DNA of 64,000 nucleotides from Adiantum capillus-veneris. Lineage: Eukaryota > Streptophyta > Polypodiopsida > Polypodiales > Pteridaceae. The notes under the pieces are model-generated. The model was not told the origin of the DNA and searched no databases. It saw nothing but the letters and a program-made list of their open reading frames with translations. Positions 1-11,834 of the stretch are shown here, in pieces. Position 1 is the first letter of the stretch. The number at the start of each line of letters is the position of its first letter. The stretch covers positions 125,837,817-125,901,816 of the forward strand of contig CM043958.1 of NCBI GenBank assembly GCA_014529385.2. Direction: 5' to 3'. The position numbers and the translations under genes were made by a program.

Positions 1-279
1 GGTGCATGGTAGGCATATTCGGCCACCCACTCATGTTGCTCCACCACCATCTCCGTTTAGCAGTCCTGGGGTTTCACCGCCATTGTCCCCACCTACTAGT
101 GTTTGCCAACTTTTTCCAGAAGGGGGTACAATTGGGCAAGGGATGATGGCACAACCAGTGGGGCAGGTGGTCAGATTAAGTATAGACGTTTTTGAGGTCT
201 TTAAAAGGAAGACCCCGATGCACATTTGCGACAATTTAATAAAGTGTATGGATTGAATCATCCTGGAGTGGTGGTTCCT

Positions 280-1215
280 CTTCATCAACAATCAGTTTTT
301 GATTCTACACTTTCAGGCAAAGCTGACAAATGGCTGTCAAAATACCCCGACGATATTCACTTTTAGACGTATGTCAAAGGGTCTAGAGCGTTCTTGTGAC
401 GGTTTAGAATGGAAAAGACGGTCCCTCAACATTGGAAAAAGCTTCGGATGCTACGTCAAAAGTCGTTGCCAGTGGAGGATTATACTGCAAAATTTTGGAT
501 GCTTTTGCAGTGGGTACCTCAGGCACAACTGCGAGCAGCCGAGGTGTTGAATGATTATTTTCTACGAGGACTCAATAGGGACCTCAAAACTTCTATGGAA
601 ATAGTGGATAAGGTAACCACTCCACTGGATAATCTAATTGCAAGGGCTGTTGTAGCAGGAGAAGCTTTAGAGGATACGGAATCCCCAAAGAATTCAAAGA
701 AAAAAGATTGAAAAAAATCTCATCGTAAGTCTCAGGGAAGTGGCGCTGATAGTTCAGAGTCATAGACGGCAGACTCAGATTCCTCAGATTCAGGCACCAG
801 CGATTCGAGGAAAGAATTGAAGGAGGCACCTTAGAGAAAATCCCAGCGTCAAGGAAAAGGTGTTCCATCCGGATCATCAAAATCTTCTGCGGTGGTTAAA
901 AGTCTGAAGGAGCTGTGGTGTACTCAGTGCCGGAGTCTGGGACATGCCGCTCAAGAGTGTGCACTGAATCAGAAATGGTGTGCGATTTGCACGGCCAACA
1001 CTCATAATACAGTGGAATGTTATTTCAATGGTCGGGGTCGTAGAAGTCAGGATTCTTCTACATGGCACCCACCACACTCAGGGCAGGGACAAGAGCCTGC
1101 GGCGGCGATGGCTCATGCTCACATCAGAGGTGCCCTTTCAAGGACAAGCAAGTGGACGGGGTCAAGGAGGGGGTCGTGGTCGCGGACAAGGTGGCCAAGA
1201 TCCTAATCGACCCAA
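280..1215 (+). pseudogene. gag capsid and zinc knuckle, Gypsy type, broken
   Basis: Gag would form the retrotransposon particle and bind its RNA. The stretch at about 409-711 reads as a retrotransposon gag core (PQHWKKLRMLRQKSLPVEDY and what follows), ending in a lysine-rich tail. After stops comes a basic, serine-rich linker, then at about 925-1015 a zinc knuckle with the spacing CX2CX4HX4C (CTQCRSLGHAAQEC), followed by a second Cys/His cluster (CAIC). Frame shifts occur near 400, 710 and 1090. No intact frame longer than about 100 codons remains. Confidence 0.75.
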
Positions 1216-1756
1216 GACCTACCTTTTCTGTTTGGGAGATGGGCACTAGCGGTCCGAGTGTTCAGAGACTATGGAATATGGTTGGAAGAAACAGGAACAT
1301 GCTGCTGGAAAGCAGCCGAGTGTGGCTATGGTTTAGATTGAAGAGCTAGAGGAATGAGACCTGGTGGTTTAACTAATTATGCATTCTAGAAAAAATGTGG
1401 TTCCAACAACCGATGTTAAGCTTTTGGATTGGGCAACTCAAGAAGATGTACCAAAAAAAACTGTGATGTGGATGCCATAGTCAGTACCACCATTGCAATC
1501 AGCAAGACCATCGATCTCTTGTCTGGAAATAAAAGAGGGGAAAGTCAGGAACAAGGTTGATACTATGGAAGTGGATAATTGGGATTCAGTTTGGAAAGAG
1601 GCTCTTGGTTTGCCATTACAAGTACCTTTGGGTTCATTACTAAAATTGGTTCTGAATTTTCATAATGCCTTGCTAAGTCATAAGTCCAAAGAAATGATGG
1701 AAGATTACATTGCGGTGGCTGAGGGTGAGAGGGACGAGTCAGTCCCGTTGCCGGCA

Positions 1757-2139
1757 AATAGGATCACAGATACTCGCATTTTGAAGCTTTCAGTGAGATA
1801 TCATGGTACATACATCGACAAAGTACTGTTAGATGGCGGTGCGAGAGTGAATATTATTACTCAAGCGGCTTGTGAACGTTTTGGACTTAGTGATTGGGAA
1901 CATGCACCCTTTGTAGTTTGCATGGTAGATCAGAGAAGAGTACAGCTAGTAGGATTACTCCGGGGCATTGTCTTGGATGTAGCTGGCTTGTCTTTTGTTA
2001 TTTCCTTAGTAGTCTTAAATATTGACGATCACAGTCAGGATTATCATGGTTTTTCTAGATGTAGCTGGCTTGTCTTTTGCTATTTCCTTAGTAGTCTTAA
2101 ATATTGACGATCACAGTCAGGATTATGATATTATTTTGG
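1757..2139 (+). pseudogene. retropepsin (aspartic protease) remnant
   Basis: The frame reading VRYHGTYIDKVLLDGGA then VNIITQAACERFGL matches a Gypsy aspartic protease. The usual active-site D-[ST]-G-A is here D-G-G-A, so the Ser/Thr position is substituted, which would be expected to impair activity. The reading frame is then lost in an 82-bp tandem duplication (copies beginning at 1976 and 2058). After the duplication the expected continuation DYDIILGRPWL is legible in another frame at about 2122-2155, which confirms the family. Confidence 0.7.
1976..2139 (+). repeat. 82-bp tandem duplication inside the protease
   Basis: The segment beginning GATGTAGCTGGCTTGTC occurs at 1976 and again at 2058, an offset of 82 bp. 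The copies differ at very few bases (for example TTTTGTTATT against TTTTGCTATT). Eighty-two is not a multiple of three, so the duplication alone shifts the frame. Confidence 0.85.
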
Positions 2140-2577
2140 GGAGACCATGGTTACGTCAAGCCAGGGTAAAGCATAATTGAGGCAGATATGCTTACAGTTA
2201 AAAAGGGTCGCAGGAAAGTTCGGGTGATGTTGAGAACATGCAGGCAACCAGTTCAGGCAGCATGGTCTGTGATAGCAGAGACAGTAAATATGGTGGAAGG
2301 ATTAGAAGAGGATGAAGAGGAGCAATTCCTGAAGGCTAACCCGGATTTAGTTTCTTTATATCTCGCAAACATTTTCGGAGGGGAAATCTTTAGGGGTTTC
2401 AGGAATTTCACCAGAGAGAGGGGAGCAACAAAAAGTTTTGCCTAGTCTCGAATCATTGGAGGAAAAATTAAGCAAGAACGTGCGTTTGAAGCACAGATAG
2501 GGAAAGCTACAAGGGTCAAAGAGGATGAACTAGAGACGGTCTTTCTAGGTGATCAAGCGGAGTCTCAGCCCATTCAT

Positions 2578-3965
2578 ATGAATAAACAGCTAGAGGCAAG
2601 TTTTCGAGGAGACTTGATTAATTTGTTGACAGAATTTAAGGATTTTTTCTCATGGGAGTATGCGGATATGAAAGGATTGGATTCAAAGTTTTATAAGCAT
2701 ACAATTAATCTAAAACCAGATGTGGTGCCAGTGAAGCAGCATTCATACAGGATGAATTCGAATGTACCAAAGCAAGTTAAGGTGGAAATTGATCGTCTCT
2801 TGCAGGTGGGTTTTATTACCCCTATTGATAATCCCAAATGGATTTCTCCCATTGTGGTGGTACCAAAGAAAAACAAGCGAATTCGCATTTGTATGGATTA
2901 TCGAAAGATGAATGCAACTACTGTTCCAGACTCTTTTCCTCTTCCATTTTTGGTTCTATTTTGGATGATGTGGTAGGACACGAGATGTATACTTTTCTGA
3001 ATGGTTCGGTGGATATAACCAAATTCAAATGGCATTGCGTGATCAGCCTGAAACAGATTTTATTATAGCATGGGGCGTTTTTGCATGCACAGTAATGTGG
3101 TTCGGATTAAGGAATGCGCCCTCAACTTTTCAAAGGGATATGTTTCAAATTTTGGTCCCTATTTGACGGATTTAACGCAAGTTTTTCTGGATGATCTCAG
3201 TGTTTTTGGAGCACAGTTAGAGCATTTGAAGAAATTGCGGTTATGTTTTATGAAATGTCGAGAGGTGAAATTCAGTTTAAATCCTCTAAAATGCACATTC
3301 ACAGTTAGAAGTGGGAGGTGATTGGGTCATATAATCTCTGAGAATGGCATTTCCGTGGATCCGGATAAACTAGCCGCAATTATGGAAGCGCCTCCGCTGA
3401 TGAATTCAAAACAGTGTCAAGTATTTCTGGGCCAAGCTCGTTGGCATGGGAGGCATTTGAGGTTTGTCGCGCATTTGGCAGTTCCTATTAATCAGGCAGC
3501 ACATGCCAAGGTTTTTGTATGGACATAGGAATGTGATTTGGCTTTTCAGAGATTAAAAATTCAGTTGTCCAAAGCTCCGATTATGATCCCTCATAATTGG
3601 GGTCAGGATTTGCATGTACTTGTGGATGCTTATGACTGGGCCATTGGCAGTGTGCTGATGGAGGAAAAAATTCAAGGGTGGTTTTGACTTGTCTATTACA
3701 CTAGCAGAAGATTACCATCCGGCAGAAAAGAATTATTCAGTGTGACAGAAAGAGAATGTTTAGGGATGATTTATTCAGTGAAAAGGTTCCGTCATTATCT
3801 ATTGGGCTGGCGATTTTTCTTTCATGTGGATCATTCAGCTCTTCTATACCTGGTGCACCAACAGAATTTGATAGGAAGATTGGCTCGATGGGTGCTCTTG
3901 TTACAGGAATGATTTTGAGGTAATACATCGTCCAGGAGCCCAGCATGCGGTTGCCGATTACCTTT
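2578..3965 (+). pseudogene. reverse transcriptase and RNase H, Gypsy type, broken
   Basis: RT fingers and palm are legible from about 2640 (FFSWEYADMKGLD) through VKQHSYRMN, PIVVVPKKN and CMDYRKMN. The catalytic YxDD-type motif appears as FLDDLSVFG near 3184-3210. The thumb and connection region follows (LGHIISENGISVDPDKL at about 3322). RNase H is recognisable as LVDAYDWAIGSVLME (about 3613-3660) and TERECLGMIYSVKRFRHYLLG. Frame breaks lie near 2955, 3068, 3320, 3527, 3687 and 3912. The order and spacing are normal for a Gypsy polyprotein, so this is point decay rather than rearrangement. Confidence 0.85.
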
Positions 3966-4162
3966 CTAGGCTAGATTTAGGTGAACCGCCAACGGGGGTG
4001 GCTGATGAATTTCCAGATGCGCCTCTCTTTTTAACAGGAGCTATTGTGGATGATCTTACAGTTACGCAACAACCTAGGATGATTCCCAGCATTCCATGGA
4101 CTCGGTATGAGGAGATGTTTCATTTTCTCGACAGTGGAGAAATGCCTTCATTCTTGTCCAAT

Positions 4163-5363
4163 CATCAAAGGAAATGAATGGCTATTAGAAGTAGGAATTT
4201 TGAGATTAGAATGGGGAAGTTGTATTATCGCATGGTTATGGAGCTCTTGCTTAGATGTGTTCTACCACAAGAACAAGGATCTATTCTGGAGGAAGTCCAT
4301 ATCGGCATTGCAGGGGGCCACTTTGCAGCATTGATCACAGCCAGGAAAGTTCTACAATCAGGATTATGGTGGCATACATTGTTTCAAGATGCAAGAAGCT
4401 TTGTACAATAGTGTGATGTGTGTCAGCGGCGGTTGGGACAACCTACTAAAATGTCTAGAATGCCTTTTCAGCTAGTATTACCTTTAGAGCCTTTTCAAAA
4501 ATGGGGATTGGATTTTATTTGACCTTTTAAACCAGTAGCAGCTCACACTGGTAATAAGTATATTTTGACGGCCACAAATTATGCGACTAAATGGGTGGAA
4601 GCATGGCCTTTGAAAGATAATACAACGGTTTTTGTTGTTGGGTGCTTATATAAGGATGTTTTTCCTAGATATGGTTGTCCTATTGAGCTGGTTAGTGATA
4701 AGGGTATCCATTTCTAGAATAAGGTGATGGAGATAATTCTACGATTTTACTTTGTATTGCATAGGAAATTATCTCCATACTACCCTCAGGCAAATGGATA
4801 GGTGGAGTCAACTAATAAGCAATTGGTTCGTATCCTGACAAAGTTAGTGAATATGCATAGAATGGATTGGGATGTGAAACTTCCTTCTGCATTATGGGCT
4901 TATCGGACAGCATATAAAGTGGTAATAGGACTGACTCCTTTCAAGTTGGCATTTGGTATGGAGGCAATTACCCCAATGGAGCATGTGGTTCCGAGTTTGC
5001 GGATGCTGATTGCGGATAAGCTTCTTCCAGAAGATTTCATTATTTATTGTTTGGATGTTTTGCACGAATTAGATGAACAACAGTTGCGCAGTTTTGTGGT
5101 GTTGCAAGATCTGCAGTCCAGGCAGAAGAAATGGCTGAATCGCCCTAACGCACGGTAAGTTTTACGAGGGTAATTGGTCCTTGTATTTAATTCACGCCTT
5201 TGGAAGATGCCCGGGAAGCTAAATTTACGATGGTTTGGACCATTCTAGATTTTAAAAGCATGCGGACCCACTTCTTTTTATTTGGCTGACTTGCGGGGGG
5301 GGTGATTTTTGTGCCAGTGAATGGATGTCGACTACGCCATTATTTTTCACCTACCTCGATTCA
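4163..5363 (+). pseudogene. integrase, Gypsy type, broken
   Basis: The HHCC zinc-binding region is visible (VHIGIAGGHFA then CDVCQRRLGQP after a stop at about 4411). The core has DDE-type blocks: LDFI, then LVSDKGIHF (about 4690) and VESTNKQLVRILTKL (about 4803), with the usual WDVKLPSALWAYRTAYK after it. The C-terminal end is legible in other frames as GPF and FVPVNGCRLRHYF at about 5310-5345. At least five stops or shifts separate these blocks. The G-run at 5295-5302 falls in coding sequence (a Gly-Gly position), so I do not read it as a polypurine tract. Confidence 0.8.
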
Positions 5364-6612
5364 GTGTCCCTTTTCTATGGTACAAGAGCCGAAAGCCGCC
5401 CTAATCATGATTGGGAATTCTTGTGCATGCAATCTTGAAAAGCAGGAAAAGGGCAATGATGATTGCGACACCGTGGCACGCCCTATTTTGAGAACTCTTT
5501 GTGAGTGATTTAGTGCATGTAGTGGATACCTTATACTCTCCTCCCGTTTTTTGCATCATGTTTGCAAGGCTACACTACATCATTCTTCTTTGCTTCTATG
5601 TATCTTTGCCACCATGACAGCCTCCTTGTTGCAATGCATTCCGTTTACTCCAGTGCAGCAGCTAGCTCTTCGCAGGGTGGACGCTTGGTTGAAGGATTTG
5701 CGCCTGAGTGTCTTTGCCAACCTGGATTTACAAGGTATCCCTTTCACCCGCATGCCACAACATTGATTGACCAGTTAGCTACTAGTGATGTGGTGCAGAT
5801 CAACAACCAGCAGATTCAATTGATAGCTGAAAGGATTTCAAGATGCTGTTGCTTGCCAAGTGATGGTGTTGTGTGAGCATCGCATGTTATTCCTGCTTCT
5901 GCAGAGGTAGAACTAAAGTTTAGCTTAAAAGTGAAGGGTGAATATAAATTATCAGGGCTCACTGATACAGCAATAAGAGATGCATATCGCTGGTTCCTGG
6001 TGGCAATTTGGTTGCAAGCCAAAACTTATACAATTTCGGCCAAAGCACGCAATGTATTACATTCGGCCAACTTTGGGCCGGTGGCTTGGGCAGCGATCGT
6101 CAGGGAACAATTGCTAGCAAAATGCCAAAGAGTGGTGGGACAGATGGGGCATAGCACCCCAACAAATACCAAGGTTGGGCAGCTGCTAACTTTAGTGTTT
6201 TCCTTGAGGGAAGTTTTTCCTCTCACCCTTCACCCTTTGTGCCACTTTGAAGATGATTGATTTGTAGTACCTGGTACTACGCAGTTGGCACAAACACAGA
6301 GTCAGGAAGTGCCTATTGTGAGGGTGTCTCAAAAACTTTCTCTCATAGTGGATATGCCGGGTACATCGACTATAGTGGTAGCCTCTAGTGCACAGGAGAT
6401 GGCCACTACAGGAACGTCAAGCCAAAAGCGAGGTCAAGAGGAAAGCCTGTTTTCCACATTACCTCCTACTACGACATCAACTTTGCCAGAGGATTCCACC
6501 GTTGCGCGCTGGAGACGCAGAATGCAGGAGCGGGTGGCAACCTCCACTTCAGTTGGGACTGGCTCTACGGGTGCGGATACTTCCTCGCAACCAGAAAATT
6601 CTGGTGTGACAC
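5364..6612 (+). other. unrecognised segment between two Gypsy relics
   Basis: Several short plus-strand frames occur. One of 109 codons at 5931-6260 includes LSGLTDTAIRDAYRWFLVAI. Another at 6285-6612 is rich in Ser and Thr and ends in a basic RWRRRMQER stretch before running into the G2 integrase tail at about 6613. I do not recognise any of them. They could be an extra ORF downstream of integrase, known in some Tat/Athila elements, or captured sequence. No start or polypurine tract decides the matter. Confidence 0.3.
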
Positions 6613-6732
6613 CCTTCCAGATTCTTAGGCCAATCAATGAGATGGCCTATCAACTCAAATTTCCCAGCCATTGTCTCATACACAATGCTTTCCATGTGAG
6701 CCTACTAAAGCCTTACAAAGGAGAGCCACCTC
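6613..6732 (+). pseudogene. Gypsy family G2 integrase C-terminal end, left half, interrupted
   Basis: The frame PFQILRPINEMAYQL then HNAFHVSLLKPYKGE closely matches the integrase C-terminus of the second G2 copy at 48018-48130 in this window. The match stops at 6732. It resumes at 14127, where the G2-like acidic tail (EPTIEDLPEIEDQEEV type) continues. The break is therefore an insertion of 6733-14126. The left edge at about 6613 joins unrelated sequence, so this G2 copy has lost everything upstream. Confidence 0.85.
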
Positions 6733-6884
6733 CTTGGGGGGTTCACTATGTGTAAAACTACCATATCACGTGCGTTCAGGACATGTTTGTAAAACCCCTT
6801 ATCTATGAATTTTTTTAAGAATATAATGTACCCTTTTCTTTTAAAATCTGTAAGTTTCACTACAAAAGGCTCTTCACATTAGCG

Positions 6885-7025
6885 ACGCTCACACAGCGAC
6901 GCTCAAAAAAAAAATTCCCGGCGTCGCTATGAGCGTCGCTATAAGCGTCGCTATGAGCGTCGCAAATTTACAAAGAAATTTGCGACGCTCATAGCGACGC
7001 TCATAGCGACGCTCATAGCGACGCC
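6885..7025. repeat. left subterminal repeats with a 50-bp-arm hairpin
   Basis: GCGACGCT and its reverse complement AGCGTCGC recur about every 14 bp. The arms at 6920-6969 and 6976-7025 are inverted copies of each other around a 6-base loop with about one mismatch. In known CACTA elements subterminal repeats bind the TNPA protein; that role is inferred here. Confidence 0.85.
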
Positions 7026-7057
7026 AGCTGGGGTAAAAAAAATAACCGAGCGCGCCC

Positions 7058-7086
7058 AAAAACTCAGATCTCAGATCTGAGTTTTT
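7058..7086. repeat. perfect 14-bp inverted repeat with 1-nt loop
   Basis: AAAAACTCAGATCT at 7058-7071 is followed after one C by its exact reverse complement at 7073-7086. It lies inside the left end of the CACTA element, just after the subterminal repeats. Confidence 0.85.
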
Positions 7087-7122
7087 CGGCGCCCTCAAGC
7101 AAAGAGCAGGTAACGCTCTCCC

Positions 7123-7125
<3 letters not shown>

Positions 7126-7159
<34 letters not shown>

Positions 7160-7320
7160 CTTTTACACACACACACACACACACAAACACACGCACGAGG
7201 AGAAGAAGGAGAGACAGGTATGCTCCTTCCCTCTCCTCATTCTCATGTTCCCTTCCTTTCTTTCTCTCTCCCTCGCTCTCTCTCTCACACACACACACAT
7301 ACACACACACATATAGTGTT

Positions 7321-7368
<48 letters not shown>

Positions 7369-7600
7369 CAAAAACGCACACACATACATAAACAAAGAAT
7401 GCACACACACATTGAGAGAGAAAAAGAGAGAGAGAGCATGCATAAACAAAAAACGCACGCATTGAGAGAGGAAAAGAGAGAGAGAACATGCATAAACAAA
7501 AAACGCACACATTGAGAGAGGAAAAGAGAAAGAAAACATGCATACGATCCAAAAAAACGCACACACATTGAAAGAGAAAGAAAGAGAAACTAAGGGAGCG
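7126..7600. repeat. cluster of CT/AC/GA microsatellites in the CACTA leader
   Basis: A (TC)n run at about 7126-7155, (AC)n runs near 7166-7184 and 7287-7310, and (GA)n at about 7325-7366. They are followed by a roughly 60-bp tandem repeat with the pattern CATTGAGAGAGGAAAAGAG then CATGCATAAACAAAAAACGC in three to four copies up to about 7590. The long low-complexity frames here are not genes. Confidence 0.85.
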
Positions 7601-8519
7601 TCGTAGGAAACTAATTAAAATTAAAAGACCTAAAGATCTAACCGACAAGGAGTTGAACTGAAGACCTATTATTCAAGAGAGAAATGGCATAATCAATCTA
7701 TCATACTTGGCATGGGTGATAGAAAGGTTATACCATTTATCTCTTTTTATTGGCACACACATCCACACACGCGCACACACACAGGAAGAAGAGAGTTATA
7801 ACGTCGTAGGAAACTATTTTAAAAAACGTTAAAGATTAGGTTATATGTAGACTTACATTAAATTAGATTTAGGTTTATTTTTAACTAGATTTACATTTAG
7901 TTAAGCTAGATTTAGATTTATGTTATATTAGATTAGATGCGGGTCTCCATAGACTGCGATGCCTGCATGAAGCGGGTGAAGAAAGCCCTCAATGGAATAT
8001 AGGGTATTGCTGCCTTCTCTCATAGTGGGCTCCGTCGATCCAAAAGTACTGGTGAAATGTCTTCAGAAGATAGGGAAGAAGGTGGATCTTCAGGGCGGCA
8101 AGAGTCACTACATCCCCGACACAATGACCATCTAGACAACCTCTAGTCATTAGACTTACGTTAAATTAGATTTAGCTTTATTTTTAGTTAGATTTACGTT
8201 TATTTAGATTTACGCTTATTTACGTTAGATCGAGTCCACGCAAGAATTACTTACGGTTTAGGGTTTAGAGTTAGACGAGCAGTGAAAAGATCTACTGTGA
8301 AAAGATGTTAAGATGAAGTGAAGTGCTACAGCTAGAGAAGAGGCAAAGGGATTTTGTCCACTACATGCAGTATCATGTAGACGTGGGTGTCTAGATTTCT
8401 TGTACCCACAAATATAGGTATTGACCAATAAAGACGAGATTATAACCCGGTGGTTCTGATCTCCGTGCACCTCTAGACCGAGGTGTGCGGGGATTGGACA
8501 TGACTAGAGAATGTGAGGT

Positions 8520-8569
<50 letters not shown>

Positions 8570-8631
8570 GACGAAGAATGCCAATAGAATATTAAATTTG
8601 TTGTCTAGGTTATAAGTTTTTTATCCTCATT
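7601..8631 (+). other. CACTA 5' leader, non-coding
   Basis: No supported gene. Two diverged direct copies of a T/A-rich block made of ATTAGATTTA and ATTTACGTTTA units occur at about 7845-7940 and 8150-8230. A (GA)n run occupies about 8523-8567, 65 bp before the first Tnp2 ATG. The stretch probably holds the promoter and 5' UTR of the Tnp2 gene, but I see no convincing TATA box. Confidence 0.5.
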
Positions 8632-11600
8632 ATGAGTAGCGACGAGGATGTGGGACCGTCCAACCGAAACACCTATCTCTCAACGAGGGTCTTATGTCCT
8701 TGTAATCAATGCAAGCATGCTGTGCGACGGACAAGACGTGTTTCTTTGCAGCACGTTCGTGAATTTGGCGAGTTCGATCCATCTATTATGAAGCAAGAAA
8801 GATTTTGCGAAACTTGGGGATGGATTACAATTCTATCCACGCTTGTCCTAATGACTGCATTCTTTTCAGAGGGGAATACACAGACATGGAGAAGTGTCCG
8901 AAATGTGATTCCGAAAGATATCGAGTAGATCTCCACGGGACAAAAATTCCACAAAAGGTTTTGCGACATTTTCCTTTGCTTCCTCGCATCAAGCATTTCT
9001 TCGAATGTAAGTCCATGGCCGCCCTAGCATCATGGCATGAGGAGAATAAATCTTCGGATGGTGTGCTACGAATTCCTGCAGATTGCGCAGCCTGGAAACA
9101 TATAGATGGAACATGGTCGGATTTTGCCAGGGAAGCTCGAAATTTGCGCTTAGGCCTGGCTATGGATGGCGTAAATCCATTTGGTCAAAGATCAACATCT
9201 TACAGTGTATGGCCCGTTGTCATCGTCAACTACAACATTCCCCCGTGGTTGACTACGAAGAAGGGGCACCTATGGCTAAGCTTGATTGTGCCAGGGCGAT
9301 ATAAAGTGGGGAATATGGATGTGTATCTTCGTCCACTATTGGAAGAGCTACAACAATTGTGGATTGGCATAGAGGTGGTGGATATGAGCCGACACACAGG
9401 ACGACGGAATGCTTTGATCAGAGGTATTCTAATGTGGACCATGCATGACTATCCCGGGCTAACAGAATGCTCAGGTGATCTATTGACACTCCTCTCTCAG
9501 ACACTGTAAATCTGGTTTTTCCCCATAGTTGATCTATTATCATGTGTATACATGCAGGGCTTCAAACAAGCGGATACAGAGCATGTGTCACATGTGGACC
9601 TAGACTGAATGCACGTAGGGCACCCTCACTGAAGAAGCAAATCTACGAAGGTCATCAAGCGTATCTTCCGGAGAATCATGTGTTACGCGACGGCTTTTTG
9701 GGAAGAGAGCCACCAAGGATGTCTGCACAAGCATGGTTAGAGCAGAAGGAGATGTGCGATGACGGATTGCCTCCAGGGATGAAGAGACTATCTCTATGGT
9801 ACGAGTTACCATACTGGCCTCGACTCGTGATCAATCACTTGCTCGATCCAATGCACATATTCAAGAATGTGGGTAATCTACTATGGGACCATTTGACCGG
9901 CAAGAAAGATACTTTGGGAGCCAGAGTTGACCTTAGAAATGTGGATCGTATGGAGCAATATTGGCCGCAAACAGCGTCTGATGGATCGATAAAACTTCCT
10001 AAAGCACCATGGATTTTCACAGGAGCCCAAGAACGCAAAGTAAAAGAGGCCATTCGATCTTTGCGGACCCCCACTGGCGTAATGCACTCGCTCCGAACGT
10101 GTTTTACTAAAGAAGGAAAGCTTACCGGTTTGAAGTCACACGATTGGCATAAAATGTGTCAGGTACGTTCATAGTGGACTTTAATATCATTGCATAAAAT
10201 GTGGACTTTAATATCGTTGCTGCACATACTTTACAGTTTATTTTACCGGTTGCCATTGAGGGATGTTTGTCTCTCGACATCCGTAACACAATCTACAAAC
10301 TTGCAAAGCTGGTGCAATGGATCTCACAAAAGGAGATCGACGTAGACTCCATACCATTCGCCAAACTAAATGCTGCGGAGCTTGTGTGCATGTTTGAGAA
10401 ACATTTTCCTACTACAATGCTAACCATTCAGGTGCATCTTCTTATTCACATAGTTGATGAGGTGGAAATAGCTGGCACAGTTCATTCCAGATGGATGTTC
10501 TTCTTAGAGCGTTTCATGAAAACGCTTAAGGGATATGTGCGTCAAAAGGCACGTCCGGAGGGTAGCATGGCAGAAGGTTGGTTGGTATCAGAGTCCCTAG
10601 TGTACATTGGAGAGTGGCTAGACGGATTTGATAAATCCCGGGACACGCTATGGCGAACCATAGATGATGAGCGCATATCTGGGATTGTCATGTGCAATCT
10701 CGGTGTTGAGAAGAAGATGACGGAAGATCTAGAGGCTAAAATCAACCGATTTTGCATGCTTCACAATCCAGTGATGCAAAAGTGGATTTCACAATATGAG
10801 GATGCAAAGCAAGAGCGACAAAGGGCACGAATCGAGTGGAGACGGGGAAGACGACCACCGATGCACTATCCAGCGGTTCTGGAGAGCCTACCAACCTTCA
10901 TGAGCTTAAGATGGTTGCACAACCAATTGAAAAGCGCACAACAATGCGGTGACGAAGTGACTGAAGAAGAGTGGGAGTACTCTCGGGGTTGCGCGACCAA
11001 GGTAAGTTTGCAATGTACGACTAGCAAGTGACTTTATTTATAAACGTTTGAACGGCCACTCATAATCTTTGTTCGTTGTAGTATAAGTCATACACAGCAG
11101 CATGGTGTAAAGGTCGACATTTTAGGGTGGAACGAATCGACAAAAAGCGTTTTACTCAAGATTGTGGAATCATGGCAAAATTTGAACAGTCTAGTCGACG
11201 ACGTTCCTCTGATGCAGATCCCGTGGTGGCGGAACTCACTTACTTCGGCACGCTGCAAGAGATTTTGAGGATCGATTACAGAGGATTTTTTGTCGACTTG
11301 TTCGACGTGCAATGGTTCAAGATAATCATGGAGGGTCGAAACGCTACTGTGCGTAGAGGAGAGTCTGGTTTTCTTGAGGTGGATTCTACTAAGAAATGGA
11401 CCGACCTAAGAGACACTTTCGTACTACCCGAGCATTGTGAACAAGTAAGTATATAAATAGTTAACATCCCCCTTTTACAAGTTATGTGCTTGAAAGCTCT
11501 CATGTAAGTTATGTGGCTTTGGCAGGTAGTATTTCATCCTACAAAGTCTACATCAAACTGGTGGTACGTCATAGAGTTAGCCCCTCGTAGTGCAAGGACG

Positions 11601-11834
11601 TATGAAGGCTACCATGTGCCAATCACAACGACATCAATGGAGGAGATCAGAGAAGATGCTCAATCAGAAGCCGCTGCGGTGGTGCCAGACGAGCATCAAG
11701 ATGCTACTGCTCTATATGGGGTGCATGCAGAGGAGCTACAAAATGAAACAGAGGATATGTGTTTAAACGGAGAGCTCTATATAGATATAGGAAGTTATGC
11801 TGAGTTATGCGAGGATGAGAGAGAGATCTCTTAA
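8632..11834 (+). CDS. CACTA Tnp2 (TNPD-like) transposase, five exons, one frame break
   Basis: Tnp2 cuts and joins the CACTA element ends. An N-terminal zinc-finger-like Transpos_assoc block (CPCNQCKHAV, about 8697-8726) leads to the Tnp2 core: LGMDYNSIHACPNDC (8811 on), LAMDGVNPFGQRSTSYSVWP (about 9160), MWTMHDYPGL and DPMHIFKNVGNLLWDHL (about 9847). Next come DUF4218-like (HIVDEVEIAGTVHSRWMFFLE, about 10450) and DUF4216-like (YFGTLQEI, VDLFDVQWF) regions. Exons joined by GT-AG introns are 8632-9474, 9558-10162, 10237-11001, 11082-11444 and 11526-11834, and all four junctions keep frame and family continuity. The only defect I see is a frame change near 8785-8795 joining the zinc finger to LGMDY, where the usual spacer is also missing; it may be a deletion or a missed intron. 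Acidic C-terminus, stop at 11834. Confidence 0.88.

Larger units (their letters stand above)
1..5363 (+). mobile_element. Ty3/Gypsy retrotransposon, Tat/Athila-like, decayed, 5' end outside window
   Basis: A full gag-protease-RT-RNase H-integrase order can be followed on the plus strand, broken by many stop codons and frameshifts. The RT N-terminal block (about 2725-2940, with PIVVVPKKN followed by CMDYRKMN) resembles the plant Tat/Athila lineage more than chromoviruses. Neither LTR is visible: the 5' end lies before base 1. On the 3' side integrase runs to about 5363, then unrecognised sequence, then at 6613 the integrase tail of a different Gypsy family. This is therefore a truncated relic. 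Lineage assignment is from remembered motifs and is moderately certain; that it is a Gypsy element is near certain. Confidence 0.85.

Noticed and set aside
5290-5310. G-run read as a polypurine tract of the first Gypsy element
   Set aside because: Integrase C-terminal residues (FVPVNGCRLRHYF) continue after it, so it lies within coding sequence; no LTR start follows.
7095-7650. Long Ser/Leu/Cys/Val-rich open frames on the minus strand
   Set aside because: They are translations of CT, AC and GA microsatellites and have no unique sequence.
10200-10236. Start of a separate ORF at 10201
   Set aside because: It is intron sequence; the acceptor at 10236 joins in phase to the previous Tnp2 exon.
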